Source: Thiodiazotropha sp040506275 (GTDB taxonomy: Bacteria > Pseudomonadota > Gammaproteobacteria > Chromatiales > Chromatiaceae). Taken from it: a stretch of 64,000 bases of DNA. Of the stretch, positions 1 to 9,043 are shown in pieces. Both the position numbers and the translations under genes were made by a program. A model generated the notes under the pieces. The model was given only the letters and a program-made list of their open reading frames with translations, made no database searches and had not been told where the DNA came from. Location: positions 434,001-498,000 of the forward strand of contig JBEVXD010000001.1 in assembly GCA_040506275.1 (NCBI GenBank), written 5' to 3'. Within the stretch, counting starts at the first letter, position 1. Every line of letters starts with the position of its first letter.

Positions 1-165
1 GTCATGTAAATCTTGATTCTCACTATTCTCTGCGGCTGCAATTTCTTGAAAAATAAGTATAAGCAGAGAGATGATCAGAGCTCTTAGGGAAATATCAAAA
101 AGTCTACTTAAAAAAGTGGACGAAAGGTAAGGGTGCTCTGTGTTGTTTAGATTTGTGAATGACAT
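1..165 (-). CDS. Partial CDS, secreted or membrane-anchored N-terminus
   Basis: An open frame on the minus strand starts with ATG at 165 and stays open to the window edge, giving 55 residues. The N-terminal 24 residues are polar, followed by a hydrophobic run (residues about 27-40, ALIISLLILIF) and an AAAEN stretch that looks like a signal-peptidase site, so the product is probably exported. The ribosome-binding site is weak. No family can be named from so short a piece; it could also be a chance frame, but the signal-like pattern and continuity to the edge argue for a real gene. Confidence 0.4.
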   Translation of the reverse strand, partial: MSFTNLNNTEHPYLSSTFLSRLFDISLRALIISLLILIFQEIAAAENSENQDLHD

Positions 166-236
166 GAAATGGGTGTGCAACAGTCATATTCCTTCATAAC
201 AGAAGCAGGCAGCAAGGTGATGCCTGTCACTCTTTT

Positions 237-423
237 ATTAACCCGGCGACTAAGTATGTTGTCTTCAGCCTGTCTTTTAAAAATCATATTGTTAGGGGTT
301 TCAAGCCTGCCCTTGCTCGGTGTTGCGGTTCTTGACAAGGGTACAACCATTGCCTGCGAGCCGCGCCTTGATCAAGGGCAGGCTTGAAACCCTGAAGACA
401 ACATACTTAGTCGCCGGGTTAAT
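237..423. repeat. Inverted-repeat element with TTAACCCGG ends
   Basis: The outer arms 237-268 and 392-423 are perfect reverse complements (32 bp, ending in ATTAACCCGGCGACTAAG). A second nested pair, 296-315 and 373-392, is also perfectly complementary. The inner sequence shares stretches (GCCTGTC-TTTTA, TGTTAGGGGTTTCAAG) with the element at 14859-14966, so both belong to one dispersed family. It lies between the partial minus-strand gene at the left edge and the 3' end of the phosphate transporter gene. Transcribed, it would form a very long hairpin. Confidence 0.85.
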
Positions 424-487
424 AGATAATGTTAATTATGGCATAAAAGGGCTGCTTCTTGAATGAGCTAAAGCAAGAACTACACTC

Positions 488-2065
488 TTAGAAAAGGATG
501 TTGCTCCAATCGAGGAGTGAGTAGATTATTGAGGAGAGTAAGCCAGTAACGGGAAGGGTGATGATCCATGCCATGAGAATGCGTATGAAAGTTGAACGTT
601 TCACCAGCTCTTTGTGGTAGAGTTTATCTAACGACTTTTTGTCTTTTTTAGAGAGAATTTCCCCTTCACTAGTCTCATTCAGATTTTTCAGTAACTTACC
701 TTTCTCGTGGAATGAAGCATCTTCAAACTGCTGAATGAAGGTATCAATCTCTTCCTGGTTTTGGTCGGCTTTTTGGCGTTTTATCACTTCCAGAGTAACG
801 GCATAGTTCTTTTTCAGGTTTTCCCGCAAAAACCCGATACCGAATATTGCGCCAATGGTTGTATGAGTGGTGCTGACTGGAATGCCCATCAGGCTGGCAA
901 GCAGAACAGTGATGGTGACTGATGTGACAATACAGAAGGCTCTTATTTGATCAATCTCTGTAATCTCGCTACCGATGGTATGGATCAATCGCTTGCCGTA
1001 GAGCGCAAGTCCCAGTGGTATCCCGATTGCGCCAACAATTAGCAGCCAGGTAGGCAGAGCTGGATGGCTGAATCCTTGATCAGAAATCAGTGCCTCTTTG
1101 ATAGCGATCACGGGTCCGATAGCATTGGCGACGTCATTTGACCCGTGAGCAAAGCTGAGTAACCCAGCGGCAACCAACAGGGGTATATTGAAATGGCGGT
1201 TTACTGCTGATTTTGTACTGGGTAACTGGGCAGCGTGTTGTTGCAGAATTGGTCTGACAATTAGAAAAACACCTGTGCCGACTGAGATTCCACAGAGTAT
1301 AGCTGTGACGAAATCGACACGCCAGCTGGCTTTAAGTCCCTTTGTGAGTAAGTAGGTTGTAAAGGTCAGGGCCATCATACCGACAAATACTGGAACGACC
1401 TTTGCGGCTGCTCTCGACATGTCAGGCTGATAAGTTATTTTGCGTTTAATAATATAGAGCAGAAATGCAGCTATCCCGCTTCCGAGCAGGGGAGATGCGA
1501 ACCAGCTGACAGTTATTGTGCTCAATATTTCCCAGTTCACAACCATTGTGCCGCCATAGGTGATACCCGCGCCTAAAACGCCACCTACAATAGTATGGGT
1601 CGTAGAAACCGGTGTGCCTGTTGCTGTAGCAATATGTAACCAGAGAGCGCTTGCAAGCAGAGCACTTATCATGACGTGAATGATTACACGTGAACTTCCG
1701 AGAAGTTGCTGGTCAACAATACCATGTTTAATGGTACTGATGACTTCATTGCCGGCGAGAAAGGCACCAGTAAATTCAAATATTGCAGCTAATAATATAG
1801 CACCAGACATGCTGATAACTGCAGAGCCCACCAGAGGGCCTATGTTATTACCAGCATCATTGGCGCCAATGGTAATTGCCATATAACCACACAAGACAGC
1901 AGAAAGAATAATTAGATTATGATCACCTAATCCATCGAAAAAGAGTTGTGAAAAGATGAAGATTCCGAACAGAAAAAAAACTGCAAGCAGATGGTGTACA
2001 TAGTAGAGAGGATGGTAGGCTGAAAGAGAGATGCCGCGTAAGTTCTGCATGAGTTTTGTTCTCAT
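488..2065 (-). CDS. PiT-family inorganic phosphate transporter
   Basis: A 525-residue polytopic inner-membrane protein that should import inorganic phosphate (or another anion) by ion symport. Both halves carry the PiT signature: GANDAGNNIGP near residue 68 and HGSNDVANAIGP near residue 307, and each half has a PVSTTHT motif. An extra hydrophobic segment at the N-terminus (about residues 26-40) and a long charged cytoplasmic loop before the last membrane segment (about 425-490) make it longer than minimal PiT proteins. No clear Shine-Dalgarno precedes the ATG at 2065; an ATG five codons later is an alternative. No PhoU/DUF47 partner lies next to it. Confidence 0.93.
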   Translation of the reverse strand: MRTKLMQNLRGISLSAYHPLYYVHHLLAVFFLFGIFIFSQLFFDGLGDHNLIILSAVLCGYMAITIGANDAGNNIGPLVGSAVISMSGAILLAAIFEFTGAFLAGNEVISTIKHGIVDQQLLGSSRVIIHVMISALLASALWLHIATATGTPVSTTHTIVGGVLGAGITYGGTMVVNWEILSTITVSWFASPLLGSGIAAFLLYIIKRKITYQPDMSRAAAKVVPVFVGMMALTFTTYLLTKGLKASWRVDFVTAILCGISVGTGVFLIVRPILQQHAAQLPSTKSAVNRHFNIPLLVAAGLLSFAHGSNDVANAIGPVIAIKEALISDQGFSHPALPTWLLIVGAIGIPLGLALYGKRLIHTIGSEITEIDQIRAFCIVTSVTITVLLASLMGIPVSTTHTTIGAIFGIGFLRENLKKNYAVTLEVIKRQKADQNQEEIDTFIQQFEDASFHEKGKLLKNLNETSEGEILSKKDKKSLDKLYHKELVKRSTFIRILMAWIITLPVTGLLSSIIYSLLDWSNILF

Positions 2066-2174
2066 TATTTATGCGATGAGATTGGTAATAGCCTAAATAT
2101 ATTTCCGGATCATATTTGGCTAATACTGTTACTACAGGAGCAGCCACCTTGATTACTATTTGGCTGTTAAGTTG

Positions 2175-2825
2175 TTATTCTGCACTCTGCATGTCTCGTA
2201 TGAACTCATTTGAACGTTTGATTGACTGATTCATGCTGTTGATAAGATTGTTGATGTCAGCTTTTAAATTACCGAACTCTCCACGCAAAGACCCAATGGC
2301 CTGTGCATTGAGGTTATGCTTCAGGAAAAGTACATTGTCGCGAAAATTGTTGAGTACAGGCTGCATTGTTCGTTCTGCTTGCTGCATCGATTTGAGCATA
2401 CTCTGATAACGTGTCTTGGTTTGGGACAATTTCTTTTTGCTACTTGCCTGCAGTTTTTTATTTTCATAGAGATCCAACTCATCCTGCCACTCTTCAAACA
2501 GAGCTTCAGCAACCGACTCTACCTTTTCGATACGGTCTGTCACTTCCTGAGCCGCGCTTTCACTGGATTCGAACTCGCGATTAAGGCTGTCATAGGCCTG
2601 TTTAAGATCACTCTCTTCGAGACGAATCACGGAGGCAAATTGGTCAAGGGCTGACTTGAACTGCTCCTGTGCATCACTTTGGGCGTCTCTTGCGGCCTCA
2701 ACCCGATCGACCAGAATATCCCGTTTATGGTAGCCGACCTGTTCCATGGTGTCGTAGTAGACACTGGAGCAGCCAGCAAGAAAAAGCAGGAAGCCGACTA
2801 AAAGGTATCGATGTTGGGTAAACAT
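2175..2825 (-). CDS. DUF2959-family coiled-coil lipoprotein
   Basis: The frame is open further upstream, but the ATG at 2825 has an AGGAGG at a good distance (2834-2839 on the plus strand) and gives a proper lipoprotein signal: MFTQHR, a hydrophobic core and the lipobox LAGC. The mature part is almost entirely charged helix with heptad character, ending in RSNEFIRDMQSAE. The pattern (YYDTMEQVGYHKRDILVDRVE at the mature N-terminus, shown here in part) is that of DUF2959, a family of unknown function. It is probably anchored in the periplasm. It is about 110 bp upstream of the phosphate transporter on the same strand. Confidence 0.85.
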   Translation of the reverse strand: MFTQHRYLLVGFLLFLAGCSSVYYDTMEQVGYHKRDILVDRVEAARDAQSDAQEQFKSALDQFASVIRLEESDLKQAYDSLNREFESSESAAQEVTDRIEKVESVAEALFEEWQDELDLYENKKLQASSKKKLSQTKTRYQSMLKSMQQAERTMQPVLNNFRDNVLFLKHNLNAQAIGSLRGEFGNLKADINNLINSMNQSIKRSNEFIRDMQSAE

Positions 2826-2982
2826 GTGAACTAATCCTCCTGGAATCTGATAGATTGGCAATTCTGCCACAGAGTAGGTGAGTGAGGCGATGCAAGAAAG
2901 GCCCTTTTTAAAAGATTCATGCAATTTAACAGTATCTTCACACGCTGTTGTATTCTTTGAGCGCTAAAAATTACGTAACACT

Positions 2983-3867
2983 ATGTTTTATAGGCAAAAT
3001 ATATTATTAGGTGCGCTTTTCATCCTACTCTCGGAGTTTATGTTTGCCTCAATGGGTGCAATTGTAAAGCAGCTGACACAGACTCTTCCAAGCGAAATGG
3101 CTGTATTCATGCGGAATTTGTTTGGTTTAGGTCTCCTTTTGCCTCTGGTGTGGGGCAGTAGCACTATTACCTTAAAAACAAAAGTGATTCATCTGCATCT
3201 ATTGAGATCTGCGGCAGGTGTTTCGGCTATGTACTGCTTTTTTTATGCCCTGGCAAACCTTCCTTTGGCCGATGGCATGTTGCTCAAGATGACATCGCCG
3301 TTATTTATGCCGTTGATCGCATGGTACTGGTTGAGCGAACCCCTGCATCGGATGATTTTTATGGCGATAGGGGTTGGCTTCATGGGGGTAGTACTTGTTC
3401 TTAATCCTGGTGGTGAATTTAATCAGATTGCTCTGATTGGTCTTCTGGGGGGAGGATTGGCGTCATTGGCTAAGGTAAGCCTACGCAGATTGGGAAGAAC
3501 AGAGCCTTCTGTAAGAGTGGTTTTTTATTTTGCACTACTGAGTTCTATTATCTCAGCAGTACCAATGAGCTGGAATTGGCAACAGCCAACTGTCTCAGAG
3601 TGGTGGCTTTTTGCCCTGTTGGGTCTGGTTGGTACATTGGGACAGCTTCTATTGACTCGTGGATATGCCATTGCCACTGCTGCAAGAGTAAGTCCCTTTA
3701 CCTACTCTTCGGTTCTTTTCGGAGCTGTTTATGGTTACCTATTCTGGGGAGAGACTCTCAGCCTGCAATTTGTATTTGGCGCTATATTGATCGGCCTGGC
3801 TGGCGTTCTTGCCCTCCGGGGCAGAGATGTGGACGAGAGATTGGTCAGCGATTCTGCAAGAACTTGA
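2983..3867 (+). CDS. EamA/DMT-family transporter
   Basis: A 294-residue protein made of ten hydrophobic segments in two homologous EamA halves, typical in length of drug/metabolite transporters. The first half contains the common SEFMFASMGAIVK and MRNLFGL patterns, the second half ends with a GAILIGLAGVLALR segment. Members export or import small metabolites; the substrate is not readable here. It is followed after 45 bp by the dGTPase gene on the same strand, so the two may be cotranscribed, and is divergent from the DUF2959 gene. Confidence 0.9.
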   Translation: MFYRQNILLGALFILLSEFMFASMGAIVKQLTQTLPSEMAVFMRNLFGLGLLLPLVWGSSTITLKTKVIHLHLLRSAAGVSAMYCFFYALANLPLADGMLLKMTSPLFMPLIAWYWLSEPLHRMIFMAIGVGFMGVVLVLNPGGEFNQIALIGLLGGGLASLAKVSLRRLGRTEPSVRVVFYFALLSSIISAVPMSWNWQQPTVSEWWLFALLGLVGTLGQLLLTRGYAIATAARVSPFTYSSVLFGAVYGYLFWGETLSLQFVFGAILIGLAGVLALRGRDVDERLVSDSART

Positions 3868-3912
3868 TACAATGCAAATTATTTACAGTATTTTGAAGGA
3901 TTGGATCGGCCT

Positions 3913-5274
3913 ATGTCGATGAATTGGACACAACTGTTGTCTCGTCAACGTCTTGGTTCTCAGGATCACCCAAGCGGTAGTACCTCACGTACAGACTTTC
4001 AGCGTGATCTGGATCGTATTGTCTTCTCTTCAGCATTTCGGAGGATGCAGGACAAGACTCAGATATTTCCCCTCTCGAAGGTCGATTATGTCCGCACTCG
4101 CTTGACCCATAGTCTCGAATCTTCGAGTGTAGGACGCTCATTGGGCACTTTGGCTGGAGAACAGATCATCGCCCGTCATAGACTGCAGAATAACGAAGCC
4201 TCAGATTTTGGGGATATCTGTGCTGCAGCCTGTCTAGCTCATGATATTGGGAATCCACCGTTCGGACATTCCGGGGAAGACGCAATTCGCCATTGGGCTG
4301 AGACAGCTGAGTATGGCAAGCAGCGCGTTGCGGTACTTAGCGGTAGTCAGCGTGAGGATTTTCTCAATTTTGAGGGAAATGCTCAGGGATTTCGTGTAAT
4401 TACCCGACTACAGAACCGTGATAATCCCGGTGGTCTGCAGTTGACTTGTGCAACTTTAGGGGCATTTACCAAATATCCAAGAGAATCCTGTATAGGTAAA
4501 GGTCGTTTTGAGGGGGTAAGCGCCAAGAAGCCAGGCTTCACTGCCCAGGATCAGGAGAATTTTGAAGCCGTTGCCAAGGCCGTTGGCTTGATTCGACGAG
4601 ATCCAGTGCTGGCTATCTGGCATCGCCACCCACTCTCATTTCTGGTCGAAGCTGCTGATGATATTTGCTATCGAGTGATTGATATTGAGGATGGATATCG
4701 ATTGGGGCACCTTAGCTTCCAGGAAGCACTGGACCTGTTCAGCGCCATACTTGAAGATTCATCCATTCAAACAGCGCGCTTGAAGAGTATTGGGGGTGAC
4801 AAAGAGAAAGTGGAGTTTTTACGGGCTAAGGTAATCAGCCAGGCTATTAGTGAGATTCTCTCCTGCTTTCTGGATCATGAACAAGCGATCTTAAAAGGGG
4901 AGTTCGACGACCCTTTAATGAGCCATATTCCTCACCGGGAAGAGATGGATCGATTGATTGAGGTGGCTGGTGAAAAAATATACATCGCACCTGAGGTTAT
5001 CGAGATCGAAACAGCGGGGTTTCAGGTGATCAGTGAACTTCTGGAGAGGTTTATCCCGATTATTGATGACGTTGCAGAACATGGTTCTGAGGCGAGTCCA
5101 CGCAGTCAAATGATGATTAGATTGATTCCAGAGCAGTTTATTGGGCCACAAGCTAAGCCTGTAAAAGATGACTACACTCGATTGTTACGCTTGACTGACT
5201 TCGTTTCAGGGATGACAGACTCTTATGCTGTGTCTCTGTATAAGAAGGTGACAGGTATTTCGCTGCCAGGATAA
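3913..5274 (+). CDS. dgt: dGTP triphosphohydrolase
   Basis: HD-superfamily phosphohydrolase that cleaves dGTP to deoxyguanosine and triphosphate. Visible motifs are the N-terminal FRRMQDKTQIF, the metal-binding RTRLTHSLE and the HD motif LAHDIGNPPFGHSGE, followed by FEGNAQGFR, all characteristic of dGTPases. Length (about 453 residues) fits the bacterial Dgt family. The frame is open from a TTG at 3901, but ATG 3913 (MSMNWTQ) or ATG 3919 is better placed relative to AAGGA at 3896-3900. The stop lies nine bases before the first copy of the 425-bp repeat element. Confidence 0.93.
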   Translation: MSMNWTQLLSRQRLGSQDHPSGSTSRTDFQRDLDRIVFSSAFRRMQDKTQIFPLSKVDYVRTRLTHSLESSSVGRSLGTLAGEQIIARHRLQNNEASDFGDICAAACLAHDIGNPPFGHSGEDAIRHWAETAEYGKQRVAVLSGSQREDFLNFEGNAQGFRVITRLQNRDNPGGLQLTCATLGAFTKYPRESCIGKGRFEGVSAKKPGFTAQDQENFEAVAKAVGLIRRDPVLAIWHRHPLSFLVEAADDICYRVIDIEDGYRLGHLSFQEALDLFSAILEDSSIQTARLKSIGGDKEKVEFLRAKVISQAISEILSCFLDHEQAILKGEFDDPLMSHIPHREEMDRLIEVAGEKIYIAPEVIEIETAGFQVISELLERFIPIIDDVAEHGSEASPRSQMMIRLIPEQFIGPQAKPVKDDYTRLLRLTDFVSGMTDSYAVSLYKKVTGISLPG

Positions 5275-5282
5275 TCAATGAT

Positions 5283-5707
5283 CTAGTGGGCCATGCGGTA
5301 AATAAGGTAACGATCAGCCGGTCCCACTAGATATTAATCTGGGATTAGAGTGGATTTCAATGACGGGTAGGTTGGATAAGCGGAGCGCCATCCAACATTT
5401 TCAGGTGGTACCCGCAGGAGATTGTCGGATGGCGCTCCGCTTATCCGACCTACATCAGGTTATGCATTAAGCCATCTAGGAGGCAGACACATTCTTACTA
5501 AATGAAATATTTAGGACTGGCAAGCCAATTCAAGTGAGTGCAACGAAGCTGCTGAGGCTTGTGGGCCGGCCCGAAGGGAGCCCTGCTCATCAGTCAATGC
5601 TGCGTTGTACTCCTTGGAAAGGGCTTGCCATTCCCTGCGGAGTACGCTTTGCCTTGACTGATGAGCGGGGCTCTGATCGTTACCTTATTTACCGCATGGC
5701 CCACTAG
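5283..5707. mobile_element. MITE-like element, copy 1 (35-bp terminal inverted repeats)
   Basis: The 425-bp element begins CTAGTGGGCCATGCGGTA and ends with its exact reverse complement; the perfect terminal inverted repeat is 35 bp. Inside are two further palindromic pairs: GTAGGTTGGATAAGCGGAGC at about 5366 against its near complement at about 5425-5454, and a pair around CTCATCAGTCAATGC / TTGACTGATGAGC. No open frame of useful size exists, so it must be moved in trans if mobile. An almost identical copy is at 61764-62187. It fits tightly between the stop codons of two convergent genes and may act as a bidirectional terminator. The palindromic CTAG ends could be, or hide, the target duplication. 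Confidence 0.9.
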
Positions 5708-5715
5708 CAATCCGG

Positions 5716-7014
5716 TTACCTGGATGATGGTATGAAAATAGAGATCTTTGTGCCTTTTTCAAGCTCACTTTTTATGCTTAATCTTCCACCATGGGCATCG
5801 ACGATGATTCGGCATAAGTAAAGACCAAGGCCGTATCCCCCGGTATATCTCTGCCTGGCTTGATCAACTCTATAAAAGGGCTCTGTCAGATGAGAAATAT
5901 GTTCGGCAGAAATACCCTCTCCATAGTCTTCTACAGTGAAGTGCCATCCTTCAGTGCCCACCTCACTGTAGATATCAACAGGGCGAGCCCCATCAGGGGT
6001 ATGGCGTAGAGCGTTTTCCAATAGATTTCTGATCAGTAGTTTGATGCGGACAAGATCCAGATCAATTTTTTTACCAACGTTTGTAAAATGTGGCTGCAAA
6101 CGCGCATCAAAAAAATGCTTATCTGCAACCGATTCTATCAATTGTGTCGGATCTACAGGCTGAAGGTCGAGTTTTGCATGCTTCGACTCAAGTCGTTCAG
6201 TTTCAAGTAGCTCAGTCAACTGATGCTCCAGTACTTGCAGGTCAGCGATAATTCTCTCTCTCGGATCGCTTTCGCTCAGTAGTTCAGCGTTTAATCGTAC
6301 CCGTGTTAGTGGTGAACGAAGTTCATGACTGATTGCCAGTAGCAATTGACGTTTTGCTTCTAGCATTCCCTGTATTTCATCTGCCATAGTGTTGATGCTG
6401 TTGGCTAATTCACCCAGTTCGTCCCGACGCTGTAATGAGATACGGTGATCCAGTTCGCCAGAACCAAATAGAGCTACATCATGGCGGATTATTTCGATTG
6501 GTTGAAAAAGACGTCTGACCAGATGGTAGGTGAGGGCAATTAATGCTAATACTGTGAATATGGTGATGATGCCAATGATAGGTAAACTACCACTTTTCCA
6601 GTTGTCCTGAGTAATAAACAACAGTTCAATATCTTCTTCGTGTAGACGCAGCAGGAAGCGGCGCTCGTCATGACTTAATTGGACTGTTTTTCCATTCGGT
6701 AGCTGATGGGTATGAAAACTGAGTCTATTCTCATCTATAGGCTTTCCATTGCTGGACCAGCGGTATTCAGGGAAGTTTATCTGTATATCGAGCTGCAGTC
6801 TGTGAGCCAGGGCCGAAGCTGCCTGGATATCCGGAGGTGTACCTATTTGCTGACGTAAGTGATCAACATATTCCACAAGGTGAGGCTCAGCAAACTGCCT
6901 AATTTCGTCTCGAATACCGTATCGAAAACCACTATGAACAACGAAAATAATTAATATACTGACACAAATGAAGAGCAGTACGAGTCGGCCACTGAGTCGG
7001 TGATGTCGCTTCAT
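5716..7014 (-). CDS. CpxA/RstB-like sensor histidine kinase
   Basis: Membrane histidine kinase partnered with the adjacent response regulator. The start is placed at ATG 7014, whose ATGA overlaps the regulator stop; the frame is open to 7050 but that start is less likely. Order: membrane segment at about 11-29, periplasmic sensor of about 115 residues, second membrane segment at about 146-168, HAMP, HisKA with the phospho-acceptor motif ISHELRSPLTR, and an HATPase domain with RNLLENALRHTP (N box) and GYGLGLYLCR (G box). Context with a CpxP-like protein suggests a cell-envelope stress signal. Confidence 0.92.
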   Translation of the reverse strand: MKRHHRLSGRLVLLFICVSILIIFVVHSGFRYGIRDEIRQFAEPHLVEYVDHLRQQIGTPPDIQAASALAHRLQLDIQINFPEYRWSSNGKPIDENRLSFHTHQLPNGKTVQLSHDERRFLLRLHEEDIELLFITQDNWKSGSLPIIGIITIFTVLALIALTYHLVRRLFQPIEIIRHDVALFGSGELDHRISLQRRDELGELANSINTMADEIQGMLEAKRQLLLAISHELRSPLTRVRLNAELLSESDPRERIIADLQVLEHQLTELLETERLESKHAKLDLQPVDPTQLIESVADKHFFDARLQPHFTNVGKKIDLDLVRIKLLIRNLLENALRHTPDGARPVDIYSEVGTEGWHFTVEDYGEGISAEHISHLTEPFYRVDQARQRYTGGYGLGLYLCRIIVDAHGGRLSIKSELEKGTKISIFIPSSR

Positions 7015-7685
7015 GCAGTGGGTCCTACAATTCGATAACCAGATCCCCATACGGTTTTGATGTAGTCCAGGGGTTGAATTTTTTGACGTAGTCGGCTGAC
7101 CAGAATATCCACCGAGCGGGTGTAGAGGTCCGCATCTATACCCTTGATGGCAGTTAAAATCTCGTCCCGGCTGTAGACCTGTCCGGGATGTAGCACAAAC
7201 AGCTCAAGTAGACGGAATTCCAAATTTGTAAGATTTAGAGTCCGTTTTCCAATTGAAGCATTTTGTTGACTCTGGTCGAGTATGATTTCTCCAAGAGTGC
7301 AGGGTTGCTGTTTATTTGTTTTGGAATGGCTTCGTTTAAGGATGTTTTGAATTCGTGCAACCAACTCTCGCGGTTCAAATGGTTTTGCCAGGTAGTCATC
7401 TGCGCCCAATTCCAGTCCGATGACTCTGTCCATGACATCGCCACGCGCGGTCAGCATAAGAATCGGGATGTCGTTGGTTTTTCGAATCTTTCGACAGACA
7501 TCAAAACCATCCATCTCAGGTAGCATAATGTCTAGTATGATTAGATCAGGCTGCGCAATATTGAGGTAGTCAAGACCTTCTGATGGCGTAGTGAATGACT
7601 GTAGACTGAGGCCATATCGGGAGAAGTACTCGCTCAATGGTGCTGCTAAGGCCTGGTCATCATCAATCAGCAATATCAGGGGCAT
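7011..7685 (-). CDS. OmpR-family response regulator, CpxR-like
   Basis: 224 residues: receiver domain with the acidic cluster DDD at 8-10, phospho-acceptor Asp52 (LIILDIMLPEMDG) and LTARG/KPFEPREL switch residues, followed by a winged-helix trans-activation domain ending in a typical IKTVWGSGYRIVG. It overlaps the kinase gene by four bases. The CpxP/Spy-like gene lies 182 bp upstream on the same strand; that gap contains a short GC hairpin (CCCTGCC-AAGC-GGCAGGG, about 7825-7842) that may reduce read-through into the regulator. Confidence 0.93.
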   Translation of the reverse strand: MPLILLIDDDQALAAPLSEYFSRYGLSLQSFTTPSEGLDYLNIAQPDLIILDIMLPEMDGFDVCRKIRKTNDIPILMLTARGDVMDRVIGLELGADDYLAKPFEPRELVARIQNILKRSHSKTNKQQPCTLGEIILDQSQQNASIGKRTLNLTNLEFRLLELFVLHPGQVYSRDEILTAIKGIDADLYTRSVDILVSRLRQKIQPLDYIKTVWGSGYRIVGPTA

Positions 7686-7867
7686 CAGGAGATCCTTGTT
7701 GCCAGGTGCCAGAGCACATCCGACCCGTTACGCATCGCCCAGGGTGTTGAAAAAAATGTTCTCTGTTGATATTCAGTGGTCATAGTGAATTGGATATTGC
7801 TAAAATATGCTACGTTCGTCCCTGCCAAGCGGCAGGGCGAACCAGAACTTCAAAAGTCTGTTTATGG

Positions 7868-8347
7868 TTATTCCTGTGTCTCAGCTTTGAGTGAATTGCA
7901 GTCGAAACCACAGTGACGATGTTGCCTGTGTTTGTTAATCATAGTCTGCAACTTATCGCGCTGGTGTTGCTCGAGATTATCACTGAAATCGGCAAATGCC
8001 TCAATCAAATCACTACTTACACTGGCTAGTTGTGCCTGCTTTTGCATTAATAGTGTATGTGCCCGTTCCCGATCCAGAACGGGAGTGCTGAGAAGTTCAG
8101 TTGCCTCACCGGCATAAACAGATCGGTCACTGTGTAGTGTCTCTGCTATGGTTACCACTTCAGCTTTAAGTAATTCTAGCTGATTTCTTTGCGAATCATT
8201 CAGTTCAAGGTGACTGTCAAGTCGGTCTGCCATCCAGCTTATCCGGCCTTCAGGGCTGTTGCAGAGTCCTTTATAGCGTGCAATAGCAACGCCGCTAACT
8301 AATAGTAATACAAATATACAAATAACTATGATGACACTCTTGCTCAT
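7868..8347 (-). CDS. Spy/CpxP-like periplasmic protein
   Basis: The ATG at 8347 is preceded by AGGAG (plus-strand CTCCT about 8353) and is preferred over the upstream ATG at 8374. The product has an N-terminal hydrophobic anchor or signal (VIIVICIFVLLLVSGVAIA) and an LELNDSQRNQL segment equivalent to the LTxxQ motif of the Spy/CpxP/CnrX helical family. These proteins act as periplasmic chaperones or as accessory inhibitors of the Cpx kinase. The C-terminus is rich in His and Cys (HRQHRHCGFDC), which could bind metal. It lies upstream of the regulator-kinase pair on the same strand. Confidence 0.85.
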   Translation of the reverse strand: MSKSVIIVICIFVLLLVSGVAIARYKGLCNSPEGRISWMADRLDSHLELNDSQRNQLELLKAEVVTIAETLHSDRSVYAGEATELLSTPVLDRERAHTLLMQKQAQLASVSSDLIEAFADFSDNLEQHQRDKLQTMINKHRQHRHCGFDCNSLKAETQE

Positions 8348-9043
8348 AATGGTCTCCTGATTTCTATTTGTCATAGCTAATCAACAAATGGTCAACGATT
8401 TATCGTCTTACAGGAATTATTGTGAGGTATTTGGGTAAGAAGATCCTCTCAGGGGTGTAACCCGTTGTAACAAGATGTAACAGGTAAATAATCCACAAAA
8501 AATCATATCCAATACTATAATTAGGGAAATACATTCCTTAATAAGTGTTTTTTCAATCAACTAGATTGAGTTGGAGACAAGATCACGGATGAAAAGATCT
8601 CCATGTAGAGTATAATTTACATTAGTGTTATGCGGATGTGGGCTGATAATTAACCCCTGCATATTCTATAGGCATTCCAGAGGATCAGGAAAGCCAGCGT
8701 ATCTTTAAGGAGCCTCTGGAATAGTCGTGAATGACTGTGTAGCGTCAGAAAGATTCTGCCCTGGTGTTTTTGAAAGCATAGCGATAGTTAACTATTACCT
8801 GCATTTCACCCTGCTTCAGAACCTTTCTTTAAACATCATACTCGAAGTAAAAATAAACAGAGGCTCCCGAAGTTAATCACTGTCTCATCTAAATTGGTTT
8901 TGGTGTAGGAGATCACCATAACCTGAAATGGTTAACTATTTCTAAGATAGAGATATTTGGAGCTAACAGCGATGATCCTCTGCAAATATGCCAAATTCGT
9001 TTGGCATCTTAGATGGTTGGCTATCTGCCATTGGTGATGGTAA
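8348..9043. other. Long divergent intergenic region
   Basis: About 700 bp without a convincing gene between the CpxP-like gene and the ABC binding-protein gene. Two hairpins are visible: ATTCCAGAGG (about 8674) pairing with CCTCTGGAAT (about 8713), and a perfect 8-bp stem ATGCCAAA-TTCG-TTTGGCAT at about 8987-9006, just before the downstream gene. A bare TGTAACA-type doublet near 8456-8480 resembles direct repeats. No riboswitch class or small RNA could be matched. Confidence 0.5.

Noticed and set aside
169..387. 72-residue plus-strand open frame and its antisense twin
   Set aside because: Both lie inside the inverted-repeat element at 237-423 and owe their openness to it.
8348..9043. c-di-GMP (GEMM) riboswitch before the binding protein/GGDEF pair
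   Set aside because: The conserved GEMM core and paired tetraloop-receptor elements were not found.
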